The translations under genes were made by a program, and so were the position numbers. This document shows, piece by piece, positions 50,923 to 63,358 of a DNA stretch of 64,000 nt. Location of the stretch: assembly GCA_003864495.1 (NCBI GenBank), contig ML133383.1, positions 5,564,880-5,628,879 of the forward strand, given 5' to 3'. Under the pieces are notes generated by a model. The model did not search any database and had not been told where the DNA came from. It worked only from the letters and a program-made list of their open reading frames with translations. This DNA comes from Nemopilema nomurai (Eukaryota > Cnidaria > Scyphozoa > Rhizostomeae > Rhizostomatidae). Position 1 is the first letter of the stretch; the number at the start of each line of letters is the position of its first letter.

Positions 50923-53900
50923 ATGAAAAGAATGGCGACTGCAACGTTGAAGTTTGTTGGTTAGAGTGAGATAGTTACAGTTCTCTCGCATTTTTCAGTC
51001 ATGACTTAAGTCCAGTGTCAATATTCAAGTTTTATCTCTCTTTCTTTATCATTGTATCACCATGATTACATATGTTTTGCATCCACAATACTGCACACCC
51101 TGAAGTTGCGAGGAAAAGTACTGGTCTAACACGGGCCTCATCGAAATGTGTGACATTGTCTAGATCCTTTTTCAGTAAGAACTATAAATGTGTTAAGGTC
51201 TGATGAGTTATTATGACCTGAAACCCAAAATTCGTGTCTACACGTAGAGATGAACATCGTCAAACACTCACATCAAGTGTGCATCTTTCCATTCGAAATC
51301 TGGCTCTTGCAAACACAAGACGTTGTTGGAAAGCACCCTACATTGTAGCCAGGATTCAATTAAATGTTAAAACGTTCTTGAAATCACACTTCTGGATTCA
51401 ACTTATTTACGGGTTGCTGAAACTTGTTTATGTTTTTTTTTCAGATATTGGTGCTAACTTAACAGGTAACATCCCATTTACCTGATAGTAATTTGTTGAT
51501 AATTTTATGTTGTCATTGCGGCACCTTCTTTGCTTTTAAAAGAATTTGAATATCCAGATGACAGAAAATTGTAATCCTTACAGCTAATCAAATACTCAAT
51601 TCAAAATCCCCATGGAACATATCCTTTTTAGATCCTGTTTTCAGGGGAACCTATCATGGCAAAAAAGCCCATCAGGGTGAGCAACCTTTTCATCTTGATC
51701 TTGGAATTTGCCTGTTAAGTTCTTTTCTCAATTATGTTTTTGATGTTATTACATTCATTTCTTATTTTTGATTTTTGTAATTTCATTTGGTAATTTTGAC
51801 TGGTTTATGTTTGTTGTCATTGAAAGGACCATTGTGAGAGATGTCTATGAAATGTCTCTTAGTTGGAAAGTAGATGATAACCAAATATGCAAAGTAGAAA
51901 ACATTGCAAGAAACCATGTTAGAATTGCTCAGATAAAATGATGTAATTTTTTTTTGAATGTTGTATCTAGTGAAAGTTGACAAAATTCCTAGTCTGGGTG
52001 ATTGCACCTTCAGTGCCACTTATTTGCTGCCAATGACACAGTCTAAGGTTCTTTTGCAACTGTTATGCCTTTTACATAATTAATTCACAACCCTTTAGAT
52101 CTTTAGGGTTTTTTTACTAACAGCTGCAACAATAGGAAACCTGCATTTCAAAAATATTTTTTCTTTAAAAAGTCAAATTTTTGAAGATTTCCTTGTTCTG
52201 CTTGACACGACATGCAACAACCATTTTTTTGTCACTGCAAATGAATTAGCTGTAATAATACATTAACAAACAAGGGGAAATGATCAATCAGAAATTTGTT
52301 GCTATAGATGACTTTGCAGATGTCATGGAAAGGGCAAAAGAAAATGGAGTTGAAAAGGTAACAATACTTATGTTTGATTTACATACTAAAGGGATCTAAA
52401 GATTTGTTCAAAGAAAGCTTGGATAATTTTTATTTCTTTTTAAAGTAATAATAGACCTTTTGAAGTAATATAAACATAGATTAGAATGTAAACAGTTTTT
52501 GCAATTGTAGCATTATACAGGTAATCATGATTTGTGATTTATGTTATATGTAAATAAAACAAGGGCTGTTAAAATTATGACCTACTAGGCTTTTAAGTAT
52601 TATATATATTCTTTAAATTTCTGAAGTAAATACTCTAATTTTAGATAATAGTAACTGCAGGGAGGCTTTCAGAAACAAAACATGCGCTCAAGATAACACA
52701 AGTTAATGGTAAGCCTTCTTATTCTATTGTTATAAGGTAAGTTGCCATTTCCACCCAGATGGCTTTGAACCAGCAGAAAATTTACTTCAAGTTGTTTAAT
52801 TATTTCTTCAAGAACAATTAATGCAGGGTGATTTAGAAAGTCTTGCAGCCTGAGATATTATTTGAAGGGAACATTTTTTGGGCAATGATTTTAATTTGGA
52901 TGTAATTGATCCTATTTTAAACTCTTTTCATCACATGCCATGCATTATTTACAAAGTGCCGTAGGAGTCCCTAGTAGCCAAGAATTTTTTCGTGCTTCCC
53001 TAGACTCTTTGTTTACAACTGTTGGCTGTCATCCTACAAGATGTAAAGAATTTGAGGAAGAGAATGACCCAGAACTATATTACAATAAACTTTTGAAAGT
53101 GTATAGTGACAACAAAAACAAGATAGTTGCCATTGGGGAATGTGGTCTTGGTAAGTTGACTGATTTTGGAGAGAAACTGATAAAAAAGAAGAACTCTTTT
53201 CTAGAACTCATCTTTTAAGATCTCCGAAGTGCAACCATGGTTTCTTGCACCCACTTGGAAAAAAATCGTTCTTGCTAAACTCTAAACAAAGTTCCCATGA
53301 GTTTTCACTTTTTATATTCAGACTTGAATTTTGAAGTTATCATATCTTTTCTTTAGACTATGACAGAGAACATTTTTGTCCAAGGGCCACACAGCTGAAG
53401 TAAGACCTACCAAAAATACATCTAATGGAATCCACATCTAGTCACTGAGTTATTTTTATCTAAAAAACTAAATAGGCATCAAAACAGTTGACAACGTTTT
53501 TGTGCAGATGTACCTTTTGAGTCATAGCAAAAAAACTTGTCTAGCTCTTTTCTCTGCACTCTCTTGTTTTATTTGTATACACTCAATTTACCATTGATAG
53601 AGTTTAATCATATTTCCAATAACCCCCTTATTGATTGGAAATTGCATGTTATTTACTATAGGTACTTTGAAAGACAATTTGACCTAGCAGAAGAAACAAA
53701 GCTTCCAATGTTTCTTCACATGAGAAATGCTTGTAGTGATTTTATGGGTGAGCAAAAGATTTTTCCTAATGAATTGCAAAAATTGCCATAATGGTCTTTG
53801 CTTCAAGAAGATATTGAACTTTTTAATTTCTCAGTATTTTCCACAATTATCTTGTCATTAATTTTGATTAACTTTTGATCAATTAATCAATTAATTGTTA

Positions 53901-56242
53901 AAACTGATATTTTACTTAGTCAGTTGATAATACTCTATTTACCATTTTATTTTATCACTGATAATACATATTCAGCTTAAAAACCCAAGCTGGTAATTCC
54001 ATGTCAAGTTGCAGAAAAGTACCATGAGCACCAGTTCAGATTCTTGAAAGAGTTTATTTTGCCCATAATTTTTCGAAAATTGTCCTTTAAATTGTGGCAT
54101 TGAATGTGATTTGCAGCACATAAATGTTGGTAGTACAATCAATCAAAATGTAAGACTTTGATTAAAAAACTTGAACTGCTTACACACAGAGATCTTAAAT
54201 ATTGTATTCTAGCTACCTCTCTTTTCACTTAGATATCATAAAAAGAAATCGGGACAAGTTTGTTGGCGGTGTTGTAAGTGAAATATTTAAGCCTGTTTTT
54301 CAATTTTTTCTCCAAGCTTGATTTATTGGTGGAAACGACATTCTAAATTGAAACTTGTTTAACTAGATGGAAAGATAACTCAATTTTTTCAATATTGGTT
54401 TTTGTACATGAAAGGAGAAAATGGTTATGATAAAATGAAGAGAAAGATAGAAATTGTCGAAGGGAAGATACATGTTAGCTAGAGACATGCCCAAACGCTC
54501 CATTTTATGTCTTCTTTGTCATTTTGTTCATTTCAGGATTGTTTGTACCAATTTGATCGATAGAACCAATTTCCCTTTTTAGGCCCACTGTTTTACAGGG
54601 ACACCAGTCGAAGCTAAGGAGCTACTTGACAATGGTCTTTTTATTGGTGTCACTGGGTGGTAATTTGCTTAAGGTGTTTCCTCTCTACAAAATTCGCCAG
54701 AAATCTTATTTCATAACACAGGGCTCTTCTCGTGGTCAATGTTTTAACTCAAACCGATTCATATCCGCACTATTTTTAGAGGCAACTTAATTACACATTA
54801 AAACGATATGTTCTAATATCCTTGAAGGAATATCTCGATTCCGTTTAGTATTCAATTTGAGATATTATGTATTTGAGTATTATATGTGAAATCTTTTATA
54901 TTGACTTATTTAAAACTCTTTGTTAGATAAGACGGCTCTGTCATGGCTAAAACTAGTCGTTCAATCAAATGTAAAGCTTGCTTAGATTCGTTACACTCTT
55001 GTCGATCTATCGGTCCAAACTTGTGAACGAAAGATTCGAGATATTTCTTTACGATGTTGTGGGTCTGAAAGCTGTTTATTACAACATAATCATAACCATA
55101 TTCATAACAATAATCATTGCACATGATTTGTAGAAGCTTGTAATCTTTAGAATGCTCATCACGCATTCGAATGCTCAAAAGACATCCTTTCACTCAACAG
55201 TTCCTTAAAAACAGCTGAAAACCTGGAAACCTTAAAGTCTATTCCGATCGAGCGTCTAATGATAGAGACAGGTAATACATCAAAGCAGTTGGTTGTTTAT
55301 AGTAGGAAGTGTATCTTCTAAATTACATGCACTATAATGAGCATGGCGGGTTTTTTTCCTTTTTCAAGATCGAAACAATTTGCTGTCTTGGTCTAGACTG
55401 TTTGTGGTCTTGACAGTTAAGTACAAAAATCGGGGTAAGTACAAAATTTGAAGGGGGCAATCGAAAATTGCAAGAAAGTGTGTTGTTATTGTCGAATCGA
55501 CCGAAGTTTGGTATGCTCAACAGCGGCCAATTATTTGGTATTTTGTGGTTCCCTTTCAGATGCACCATGGTGTGAAGTTCGGAACACCCACGCCGGATCG
55601 TCTTATGTGAAGACGCAGTTTCCTGCCAAGAAGAAGGAAAGATGGGAGAAAGGATTTTGTGTCAAGTCTCGAAATGAGCCAGCACACATAAGGTTTATTG
55701 TCAACTTGCCTCATACATTGCAGTGAAAAGTGATTGTTCATAAGTTTTTGCTTGAAGATTAATTGTGAGCCTAGCAATAAAGGAATAAAGGATCTTTTTA
55801 TACTCGAACTGAACCTCTCGTCTGGTATTTTTTTAAGCGGGATTTAGCATTTGGACTATTCAGCTTTATTTTTTAAATGTTTTCCTTCCTTGATTCTATC
55901 ACACACTCCTTGTCGGTCTTATCACATGTTATCTCTTATAACAAGCCATGGAATCTTAATTTCTGTAGAATTTTGTTTTCGTTTAGTCCTTCTTTTTAGC
56001 ATTCAACTAGCTGTATATTTTTAGTTCTATGCCTGTTTGCTTTTATCAATCTTTTGGGAACTTTCTGCCTTCGACATTGGCTTTGACTTTTTTCAGGGAC
56101 AACACACAGTTTAGCACTTTTTTATTTTAGGCAAGTTCTGGAAATAATGGCTGCTGTTAGGCAGGAAGAACCTGAAGAGCTCGCTGACGCCATGTTTTCG
56201 AATACTGTCAAAATGTTTTTTAGCAATCCGAATCTTGAATAA
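50923..56242 (+). CDS. TATDN1: TATDN1, TatD-family metal-dependent deoxyribonuclease, complete in 13 exons
   Basis: TatD proteins are TIM-barrel, metal-dependent DNases implicated in DNA repair and apoptotic DNA degradation. Exons: 50923-50959, 51445-51465, 51632-51676, 52308-52357, 52645-52708, 53004-53150, 53357-53399, 53662-53747, 54233-54273, 54583-54656, 55201-55271, 55560-55692, 56131-56242. They join in phase to 307 codons plus stop; human TATDN1 is 297. Visible motifs: '[20 protein letters not shown]' at the N-terminus, '[17 protein letters not shown]', the metal-binding glutamate in '[20 protein letters not shown]', histidines in '[10 protein letters not shown]' and 'VAHCFTG', and the aspartate in 'RLMIETDAPWC' followed by '[14 protein letters not shown]'. 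The tail is '[16 protein letters not shown]'. A second in-frame ATG at 50932 could be the start. The smallest exon is 21 bases. The first donor is GTTAGA and that of exon 10 GTGGTA, both weaker than average. Confidence 0.95.
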
Positions 56243-57620
56243 TATATAAGTGATACTATATTTAGATTGTTCGAACATCGCAAACTTGAATTCCGAAATG
56301 AACTCTAAGAATGGTACTAATAACTTTTCACTGTCAATCTATCTAGAAGTCCATTCCTTTGTGCTGCATTGTTCTACTCTGAAGCACAATCGAATCTAAA
56401 ATAATTGTTTATACATCCTTTTACATCAATATTTTTACCGAATTAGTTAACGAGAGATGTGTATCTAGGAATTACTTTGTTCGATTCCTTGTGGCTGTTG
56501 CTCTGACTTAGAACCCTTCGCTGACGGCTAGCCTAATAATTTTCAATAGCGTGACTGCATGTCGCTGTATGGTGTCTCAAATTATTCAGAAATGAACGCG
56601 AATTACAAGCAGGTTTACCAAACATTGTAAAAATCAAGAGGTTGGAAGCAAACATGCTTGTCGACTTTCAATTGAAGGACCAGTTCGTGCTTCAGTGAGC
56701 ACAAGGCTCCATTGTTCTGTATGCTATCTTAAATTGGTACATGCCTCCGTTATTGTAATTGTAGAGACTTGAATGCTTTTTCTAGCTCAAAACTGTGATG
56801 ACTGTGTCGAGTTTTTGCAATGGTTAGGAGAGGCACGGGACTATTTTTTGTCACTGCTTTCGTTGTCTTTCTTGAACCAGCATGTTTTCAGGTGTGTTGT
56901 ACTTCTTGTTTCAATTAAAAGTGTTTACATCTACATCATTATCATCACACCATCTTCATTCGATAATCAGCTCAAGCACATGATCCAATATGACAAGTAA
57001 CTGTGAATATTTACTTATTGCCATTATGACCTCGTATTCAATAGCAGCTATAGAGATGTGCAACCGGATTTTTAATTATTCGTCAATCCTTTGAGAGAAG
57101 GATCTTTCTAGCCGAAACTAATTTCCGTGGTAATACTAAGGAAAATGAATGTTCTGTTTCCTGAAATTTTGGGAACGATTTGTTTAATGCGAAGGAAATT
57201 CGTTTTTGGTGCAGAGTGTATCGAATATAAAAAATTGAGGGCATTGACTCTTGCAGAGATAACAAAGTGCGAGCCATGAATCTTTGATCTATAATATTCT
57301 CAACGATCTAATGCAGATGCAATGTTATTTATCTTTACCAATTGTTATCATTTTATGATACAATTTTGCTGCAGCCGAGGGTTTTAGGCCATTAATGGTC
57401 ATGCCAGTGCCTTGATCTCTGTCCCGAAGTATGTTGTGGCCCACTTCCACATCACTCACTGCTATTGCGTACACAATGGTGTGGCCTAGGGTGATGCACC
57501 CCTAGCAACTCGTTCCCAAACTTTCCGTACGCAAACCGTTCATGATTTACCTGCCTTTGTAGACAGCTGTGCTGTTACATTGATTTTACTTGGCTAAATC
57601 TCTCAAATTCCGAATTGCAG

Positions 57621-58265
57621 CCAATAACTGCATTTCTGGACATTTTGCCAATAATGGTTCAGGCATTCAAGGGACAACCGGTGTCGCTCTACACTCTTGA
57701 TAAATCGTCATTTAAAACTCATCCACTGATACAAGTTCCACAGCTTTACTCCCACTTGAATGCGACCGAACGGAAGCGAGCCGCGCTCTACCTCTATTAC
57801 GTCATCGCTGGGTTTTGCTTAAAGGAAGCCATTATACCGTGCACACCTGATGACGCCCTAGACCTGGCGGACAGAGTTTTGATGGGAGACAAGGACTGCT
57901 CGTTTACTTGCGGAAAGAAAAAGACCAAGTCCGGATTCCCAAAACTCCCGCCGACTCTGGGGAAACTTGCAGTCACTATTGCTTGCAAGTGGTACCCCAC
58001 TCTGGACTCCCCTGATCAAGTTATAACCTTGACGAGGCTGGGCCAGTCGCTCACCCCAGATCCAGCCGAGGCTGGCCAAGATTTAAAGTACTTTACGCTA
58101 TTTCAAATGGACCTTATTGTGAGAAATGCCATCCATTTAGCCATTGCCGGCATTCGAAACATGACGGACTCGGAAATTAAGTCTACGTTCAAAACAGACG
58201 CGGACAAAGTGATTGGGCAGCTGGAAGGGACCTGGATGAAGGAAGACAAGAATGGGAAGAGCTGA
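57621..58265 (+). CDS. Terminal coding exon of an unrecognised gene, about 214 codons
   Basis: After a clear acceptor (GAATTGCAG) an open frame runs 645 bases to a TGA at 58265, richer in G+C than its surroundings and uninterrupted, so very probably coding. It reads PITAFLDILPIMVQAFKGQP, 'NATERKRAALYLYYVIAGF', 'PDDALDLADRVLMG', a lysine/cysteine patch 'CSFTCGKKKTKSGFP', 'LPPTLGKLAVTIACKWYP' and 'FQMDLIVRNAIHLAIAG', and ends with a charged tail. It looks mostly helical and I see no signal peptide or membrane span. If unspliced upstream, the first ATG is at 57654. A possible preceding exon is 56786-56890 ('NCDDCVEFLQWLGEARDYF'), but the donor needed for phase is poor. I do not recognise the family and assign no function. 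Confidence 0.65.
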   Translation, partial: PITAFLDILPIMVQAFKGQPVSLYTLDKSSFKTHPLIQVPQLYSHLNATERKRAALYLYYVIAGFCLKEAIIPCTPDDALDLADRVLMGDKDCSFTCGKKKTKSGFPKLPPTLGKLAVTIACKWYPTLDSPDQVITLTRLGQSLTPDPAEAGQDLKYFTLFQMDLIVRNAIHLAIAGIRNMTDSEIKSTFKTDADKVIGQLEGTWMKEDKNGKS

Positions 58266-60120
58266 CCGGACCGTGTTTGTTTTCATGTCCAGCTGGTGTC
58301 TAATGCGGTTTGACCACAACGGAATGTTCATTTGCGGTATATACGCTCTTTTTGAATAGCAATGAAGTAGAGTTGGAAGCTTGCGGAAGGCCAAGGGACT
58401 TCTCCCTGGGTTTAGACATAATCAGTACTAGTAGCAGTGCTTCGAGGATGGGAAAACAGTGAGGCGAAACTAAAAATTGGTCGTTGGGCAAAAGGAACAA
58501 TGGCCTGTGCTTTGTTATCGCACCATAAACCAAGTTCCAGGCGAATTTTTGTCTTGAAATCTGACCATATTTTGAACGACCCTCTGGATCGATCGATTGT
58601 GGCTTCTCCTCTGTGAGTCAGAGAGAATCTCTGGACCACAAACATGCTGCAACGCGCTGCACGAAGTATGGTGTTTTTGTTTATTTATTTTCAATTCCTT
58701 AAATGAAGTAGTTATGAGACACTGGTCGGCCTTTTCCACCAACCATTCTCGGGCCAAAAGATGTCTGTCCCAGATTGGCTGGATGACTGGAGATATCAAG
58801 ATAACCTATTTTCCCCGCCGTTTGCATTACTGAGTGAACTGATCACTATAAAACTTCCCATTTCTTTCACTAATCTTTCCTCCGCATGATACGCATTTTA
58901 ATTTTGTGCAGTAGATCTTTTTGTATATAAGACTTCATTGATGTATCGTGGTTTGAAGAATTATTGAACCCTTACTTCTATTTGCCTGTGTCTCGTGGAC
59001 TCTTAGATGGAGAAGAAAGAGAGTTTGTTTTGGCATGGAAATTGCGACTTTGACTCGTCAAAAGAGCTCCACTAATAATCGGCCAAACACGTTCTGAATC
59101 TACTGTAATCTGGTGCTGCTGAGCCCCATCGCGAAAGGTGGTGGCTCGTTCAGTGACTTTCCTGTGAATCCTGACGTTTGTTTTTCATCCTTTCGAAAGT
59201 CCTAAGAAAGGAAGATTAATTGCGAGTAATTAGAAGTACTTGGTGGAGCATTCCAAGTGGCTACTGTTGAAACATTTTGGGTTGAAACATCATGAATATT
59301 GTCGTCCAAAACCCGGTTCTTTGGAATGAACGATAAACTGCTGTCATCATTCTATTTAAGGTAAAAGCTCTAAATTTTGGAATGATTTACATCACGTTTT
59401 TGCTTTATAATTATAGTGTCCGTTTTCTGATTCTGCTTGTGGTACTGAATTGAATAGGGGAAAGCAAAGCACGGTGCGAGAAAAGAATGATCATTGGCAG
59501 TTAGGCAGCTTAGGCCTGTTAATAATTATTCGCACATGTCGAAGCCTCTGTCGCGTATTTCGCTGCACTTTGTTGCCAAAATCAGCTTCCTATGCCTTGG
59601 TGTGAATTCCACCTCAACAAAAGCCAAGATGAGCTGGATAATCCCTATGTAAAAAAGCAAAGTAAAATTTAGATGTTCAGTCAAATCTATTCAGAGAAGA
59701 AACAGTTTGAGACAGAAGAGAAAAGAGGGAAAAACTGAAATCAGCACTGCTGGAGCAAGCTCGGGGAAGCCAGACATAATCGCTCCATTTGGAACAATTA
59801 CGCAGATGTGCCTCGGTTTACACGAAAAAGTGTAACAACCGCTCTACACTCTTCTCTTTTTATAAGAAAAATTCAATAAAAATATTGAGGCTCCAAATTG
59901 CTAAAAGTTAAGAAAAATGCCAGGCTCAGCTTTCACCAAGTCTAAAATTTCTCCGCGATATAGTAAAAGTGATTACCAACATATACACTTTTATGATATA
60001 TTAACACAAATTCATTTACATGGCTTTTCTTTGTGCGTTAACAGATAAATTTACAAATTTTTAAAAAATTAAAAATTTTAATGGAAAAAGCAGTTACTTT
60101 AACGCATTTCTACATAGTAT
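58266..60120. other. Probable 3' UTR and non-coding stretch after the unrecognised gene
   Basis: Short overlapping open frames on both strands at 58300-58830 have no family resemblance. AATAAA-type words occur near 59874. Nothing else is seen. Confidence 0.4.
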
Positions 60121-60129
60121 TCAGCCAAT

Positions 60130-60960
60130 GCTCAAGGCATCTTCCATTTATTGGTACCCATTTCAGTCTGAGGCTGGGGATACATGATCATATTTTCTAA
60201 GCAAAATCACAATTCGAGCAGCAAAGTTCTCAAACTTTTGAAGTTTTGATAAGACACACTAGGTTGCGTTGCCATAAACTAGATCACAGAAGTATATTTC
60301 CGATAATGCAGTGGCTTGAACTACGCTAGCAAAAGCCATTTCACTCATCATGTTCCGTGAATAGCTCAAGGCAAAACGTTGTCAACTGTCTCGAACATCT
60401 TCAATATGATGATCCCATTTGAGAGAACCATCAAACGTAAAACCAATTTTTTTGCCCGAGGAACACATGTCAGGGGTGCACCTTTTATTTGGATTTCCTT
60501 GTGATTTTCAGGGACTTTGCTAAGCATAGTGCCAATGAACAAAGACTTGAATTTTGTTGGATTTGCCTTTATTTTATTTTCGGTTTGCCAGTAAATGATG
60601 ATGTTTGTGTCTTATTTATTTGATGTAGTATTGCTAGGTTGTTTACCGGATGCACGAATTTGTGTATCACCTCGTGACTATGTATAGAAAATGGAAATGG
60701 AGGTGCATGTGAGGCATCTTTGACTGTTGACAACTGTTGGCATACCCTTTAATTATAAGATGAAAAGGACTGGCACAAGAACGAATTCTTGGGGAACATA
60801 AAGTTTGATGTTGTTGTGATGATTTTGACACGGTTATCTACTACGATAACTGTTCAGCCAGAATATGGTATGAGGGTCAAAATTCTATTTAACTAGTTTT
60901 GATAACAAAATCCCCCGGTATAGCGTGCCAAAAGCTTTACTCCAATCCATCAGGACAAGA
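60130..60960 (-). pseudogene. Third LINE reverse-transcriptase relic (CR1/L2-like)
   Basis: The minus strand gives, across frames, 'ALVLMDWSKAFGTLYRGILL' (the LDxSKAFD block with D to G), then 'NFDPHTIFWLNSY', 'VPQEFVLVPVLFI' (the QGSxLGPLLF block, decayed), 'NPTKFKSLFIGTMLSKVPEN' and 'VLRLMVLSNGIIILKMFETV'. Order and spacing match the palm and thumb of CR1/L2-type reverse transcriptases. There are many stops. Confidence 0.7.
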
Positions 60961-60972
60961 GCAGTAACTAGC

Positions 60973-61167
60973 CTATGTTTTCTTAGAGATCGTCAGACAA
61001 CAGCTTTGCTTCAAAGAAGAATCAAGGGAACGAAATGAACTGGCTTTGTCTTTGGCAATCTTATCTCGTCTCTGCCGCCCGTCCATCTTGCTTTGATTAG
61101 AAGATAAGAAGGTCTTTTTGGCGCCAAATCTTAGTAGTGCATGCTTGGATGGGCTGGAAAAGTGCAT
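60973..61167 (-). other. Short basic open frame of uncertain status
   Basis: A 64-codon minus-strand frame immediately upstream of the LINE relic, rich in K, R and S (for example 'MDGRQRRDKIAKDKASSF'). It could be an older part of the element or chance; no domain is recognised. Confidence 0.12.
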
Positions 61168-61199
61168 TCTGGGAGTGGCATTAAATATATGCGCATAAC

Positions 61200-63350
61200 G
61201 ACATAAAAAAATTCAGGGTCATCAGCAGAATTGAATTGCAATGAATACGGAGTAAATAATTGTAAGCATGTTAGATAATTAATTAATTACACATGCATTA
61301 CAAATAATTAATTCTTTGAAGTGGATTAATTCTCTTAGAGTTGTGAAATTAATTGTCTTCTTTCTTGAGCATGAAGCTTTTTATCAATTGTAACCACTTT
61401 TTTTTTAATATATACTTTTTAATTGACCGGGCCTAACATGTGTCCAGTATTCAATGATAGAATGCCGGTCACAACAAACACGACCTTTGCCTGACCACTG
61501 CATAAAAGGATGCACGCAAGCGTGGACGAATTAAGAACTGGCGAGGCATGGCAGTGTGTTGAAAGCAAGGCTTAATCGAAAACCGGGTCACTTTGAATCA
61601 CTTAGTTCGATGTTAGCTTGCTTGCTATTTATTCGCAGCGAAAATTCTTCAAAGGACAAAACAGGCAATAAAAGAGCAGGTCAAGGTTGGCGGGTTTCTC
61701 GATACTTTTCAAGGTAGTTGAACTGGTGGATTGGTAAACTGCGCTGTAAGATTCGAAGCAAGCTCAGTGGCAAACCGAATGCAGGATTGAGTTTACAAGT
61801 GGAGTGTGGTTGGCTTGTTCCGGCAGCCACGTCGATTTCCAACCGCCAGGACGCAGCGTTCCACTCTCAGGTTAGTGGCTCATTTCCATGACTCCTTGAT
61901 CTCCAAGGCAGGGGCAACATGGCTGCCGTACAGTTGCTGTTGCTGTTACTCGTAAACAGATCCTATTCACATTTCTCGTTTGAGTCGAAGAAAATTACCA
62001 AAATACTGAGTTAGCAGATTTTTAAAGAAACAAGGGCTAAAAGTAATTACCACAATATAGTTTCAAGAAAAAAAGCTGTTCGATCAATGCTACCAAGCAC
62101 CATTAACGATGATTTGAAGGCCTAGCAATTTCGAAGTTTGAAAAGATGCGATCAACCATTGCATGGCGGGTAATTGAATGCCCTCTCAAGCCACGACGAA
62201 CGAAAAAGAATAATGATAATTGCTGAAATTTCCCAACTTTGTTGGAGCAACTGATGGCAAGAATATTACCATAAAATGTCCGCTCTGTTAAGGCTCAGTG
62301 TAAAGTATTGTTTAATTGATTTTGTTGATAGTACTGATCTATGGATGACTATGGACAACTCACTGGTGGAATCGTATTTGTAGTAATAACTTTTGAGGTG
62401 CAAAGATAAATAACTTCATGAACCAAGGTTAGTTAGAGGCAGAGTATCAAAAATGTCTTATGCTGATATCTTCCCTGTGAACGTCTTTCTAAAGCCATTG
62501 GAAAGCTTTCCCTTTTCCCTTCCCCACTTCTGAATGAACCACATAATGTAGGCCACCCATAATATAATGAACTTCCTTGAATTAATTCTTGACTGGAAAA
62601 ATGGCCAGCGGAATAAGGATCAGCAGAAAATGAATTAAGAACCAAAATTATTCATCTTTAGATTTATTCAATTTATACATTTCCCTAGAACAATACAAAA
62701 ACAATCAAACAAAATTTTCCATTTCATGATTGTGACGATGTAGGCAAATCGAATTTACGTCACTTTTCACGAGTATCAAACCGTCACTAAAACACAGCAT
62801 TATATTTATGATCCGTTTCCTATGCTTCCTTTAAGCATTCTACTGTCTCTTGAAACGGCAACACAAGGCCTCCTTTGAACCCTCAACTTGTACATTGTGC
62901 TTGATAAAATTACAGTTATGTCGCGCGATCAAGAGCCTCCCCCCTATCCCAAGCTTTGGCGTCCCTTTAAGCCTGCTGGAGAAAGGCCCGCAACATCACC
63001 ACTGTTTAGTTATAACAGTAATACTGGTCTAAAGAGCAACATTTTAATAAGAACAATGAACTTATGAAAATCTTAGGTGTTTTATTTTCTTCTACTGCGC
63101 ACAGCCTGGTTAAACGGTTGTTGCGCAGCAGCAATTACGATTCTGACGCTCAACATCATGACGTCATATTAACAACTCACTTCACCATTGAATGTAAACA
63201 CAACAAATTTTGTTGCACTCATTTCACGATCGAACACGGAAAGCGAGTGTTCTGCAGCTACTGAGCTATTTAGTTTATTCGTACGTGCCCGCTAGAGCAT
63301 ATCTAGCACTTTCATTTAGTTTCGCGCTAGAGAAGCTGTCTCTAGTCATA
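61200..63350. other. Non-coding stretch, AT-rich at its left end
   Basis: TTAATTAATT-type words cluster at 61270-61350. No exon-like frame is seen on either strand. The last few hundred bases lie upstream of the plus-strand gene at 63359 and may hold its promoter; a TGACGTCA lies near 63160 (CATGACGTCATATT). Confidence 0.4.
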
Positions 63351-63358
63351 CTTGAGCC

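Noticed and set aside
58300..58833. Nest of overlapping 77-94-codon frames on both strands
   Set aside because: They lie directly after the stop of the unrecognised exon and look like 3' UTR; none resembles a protein family.
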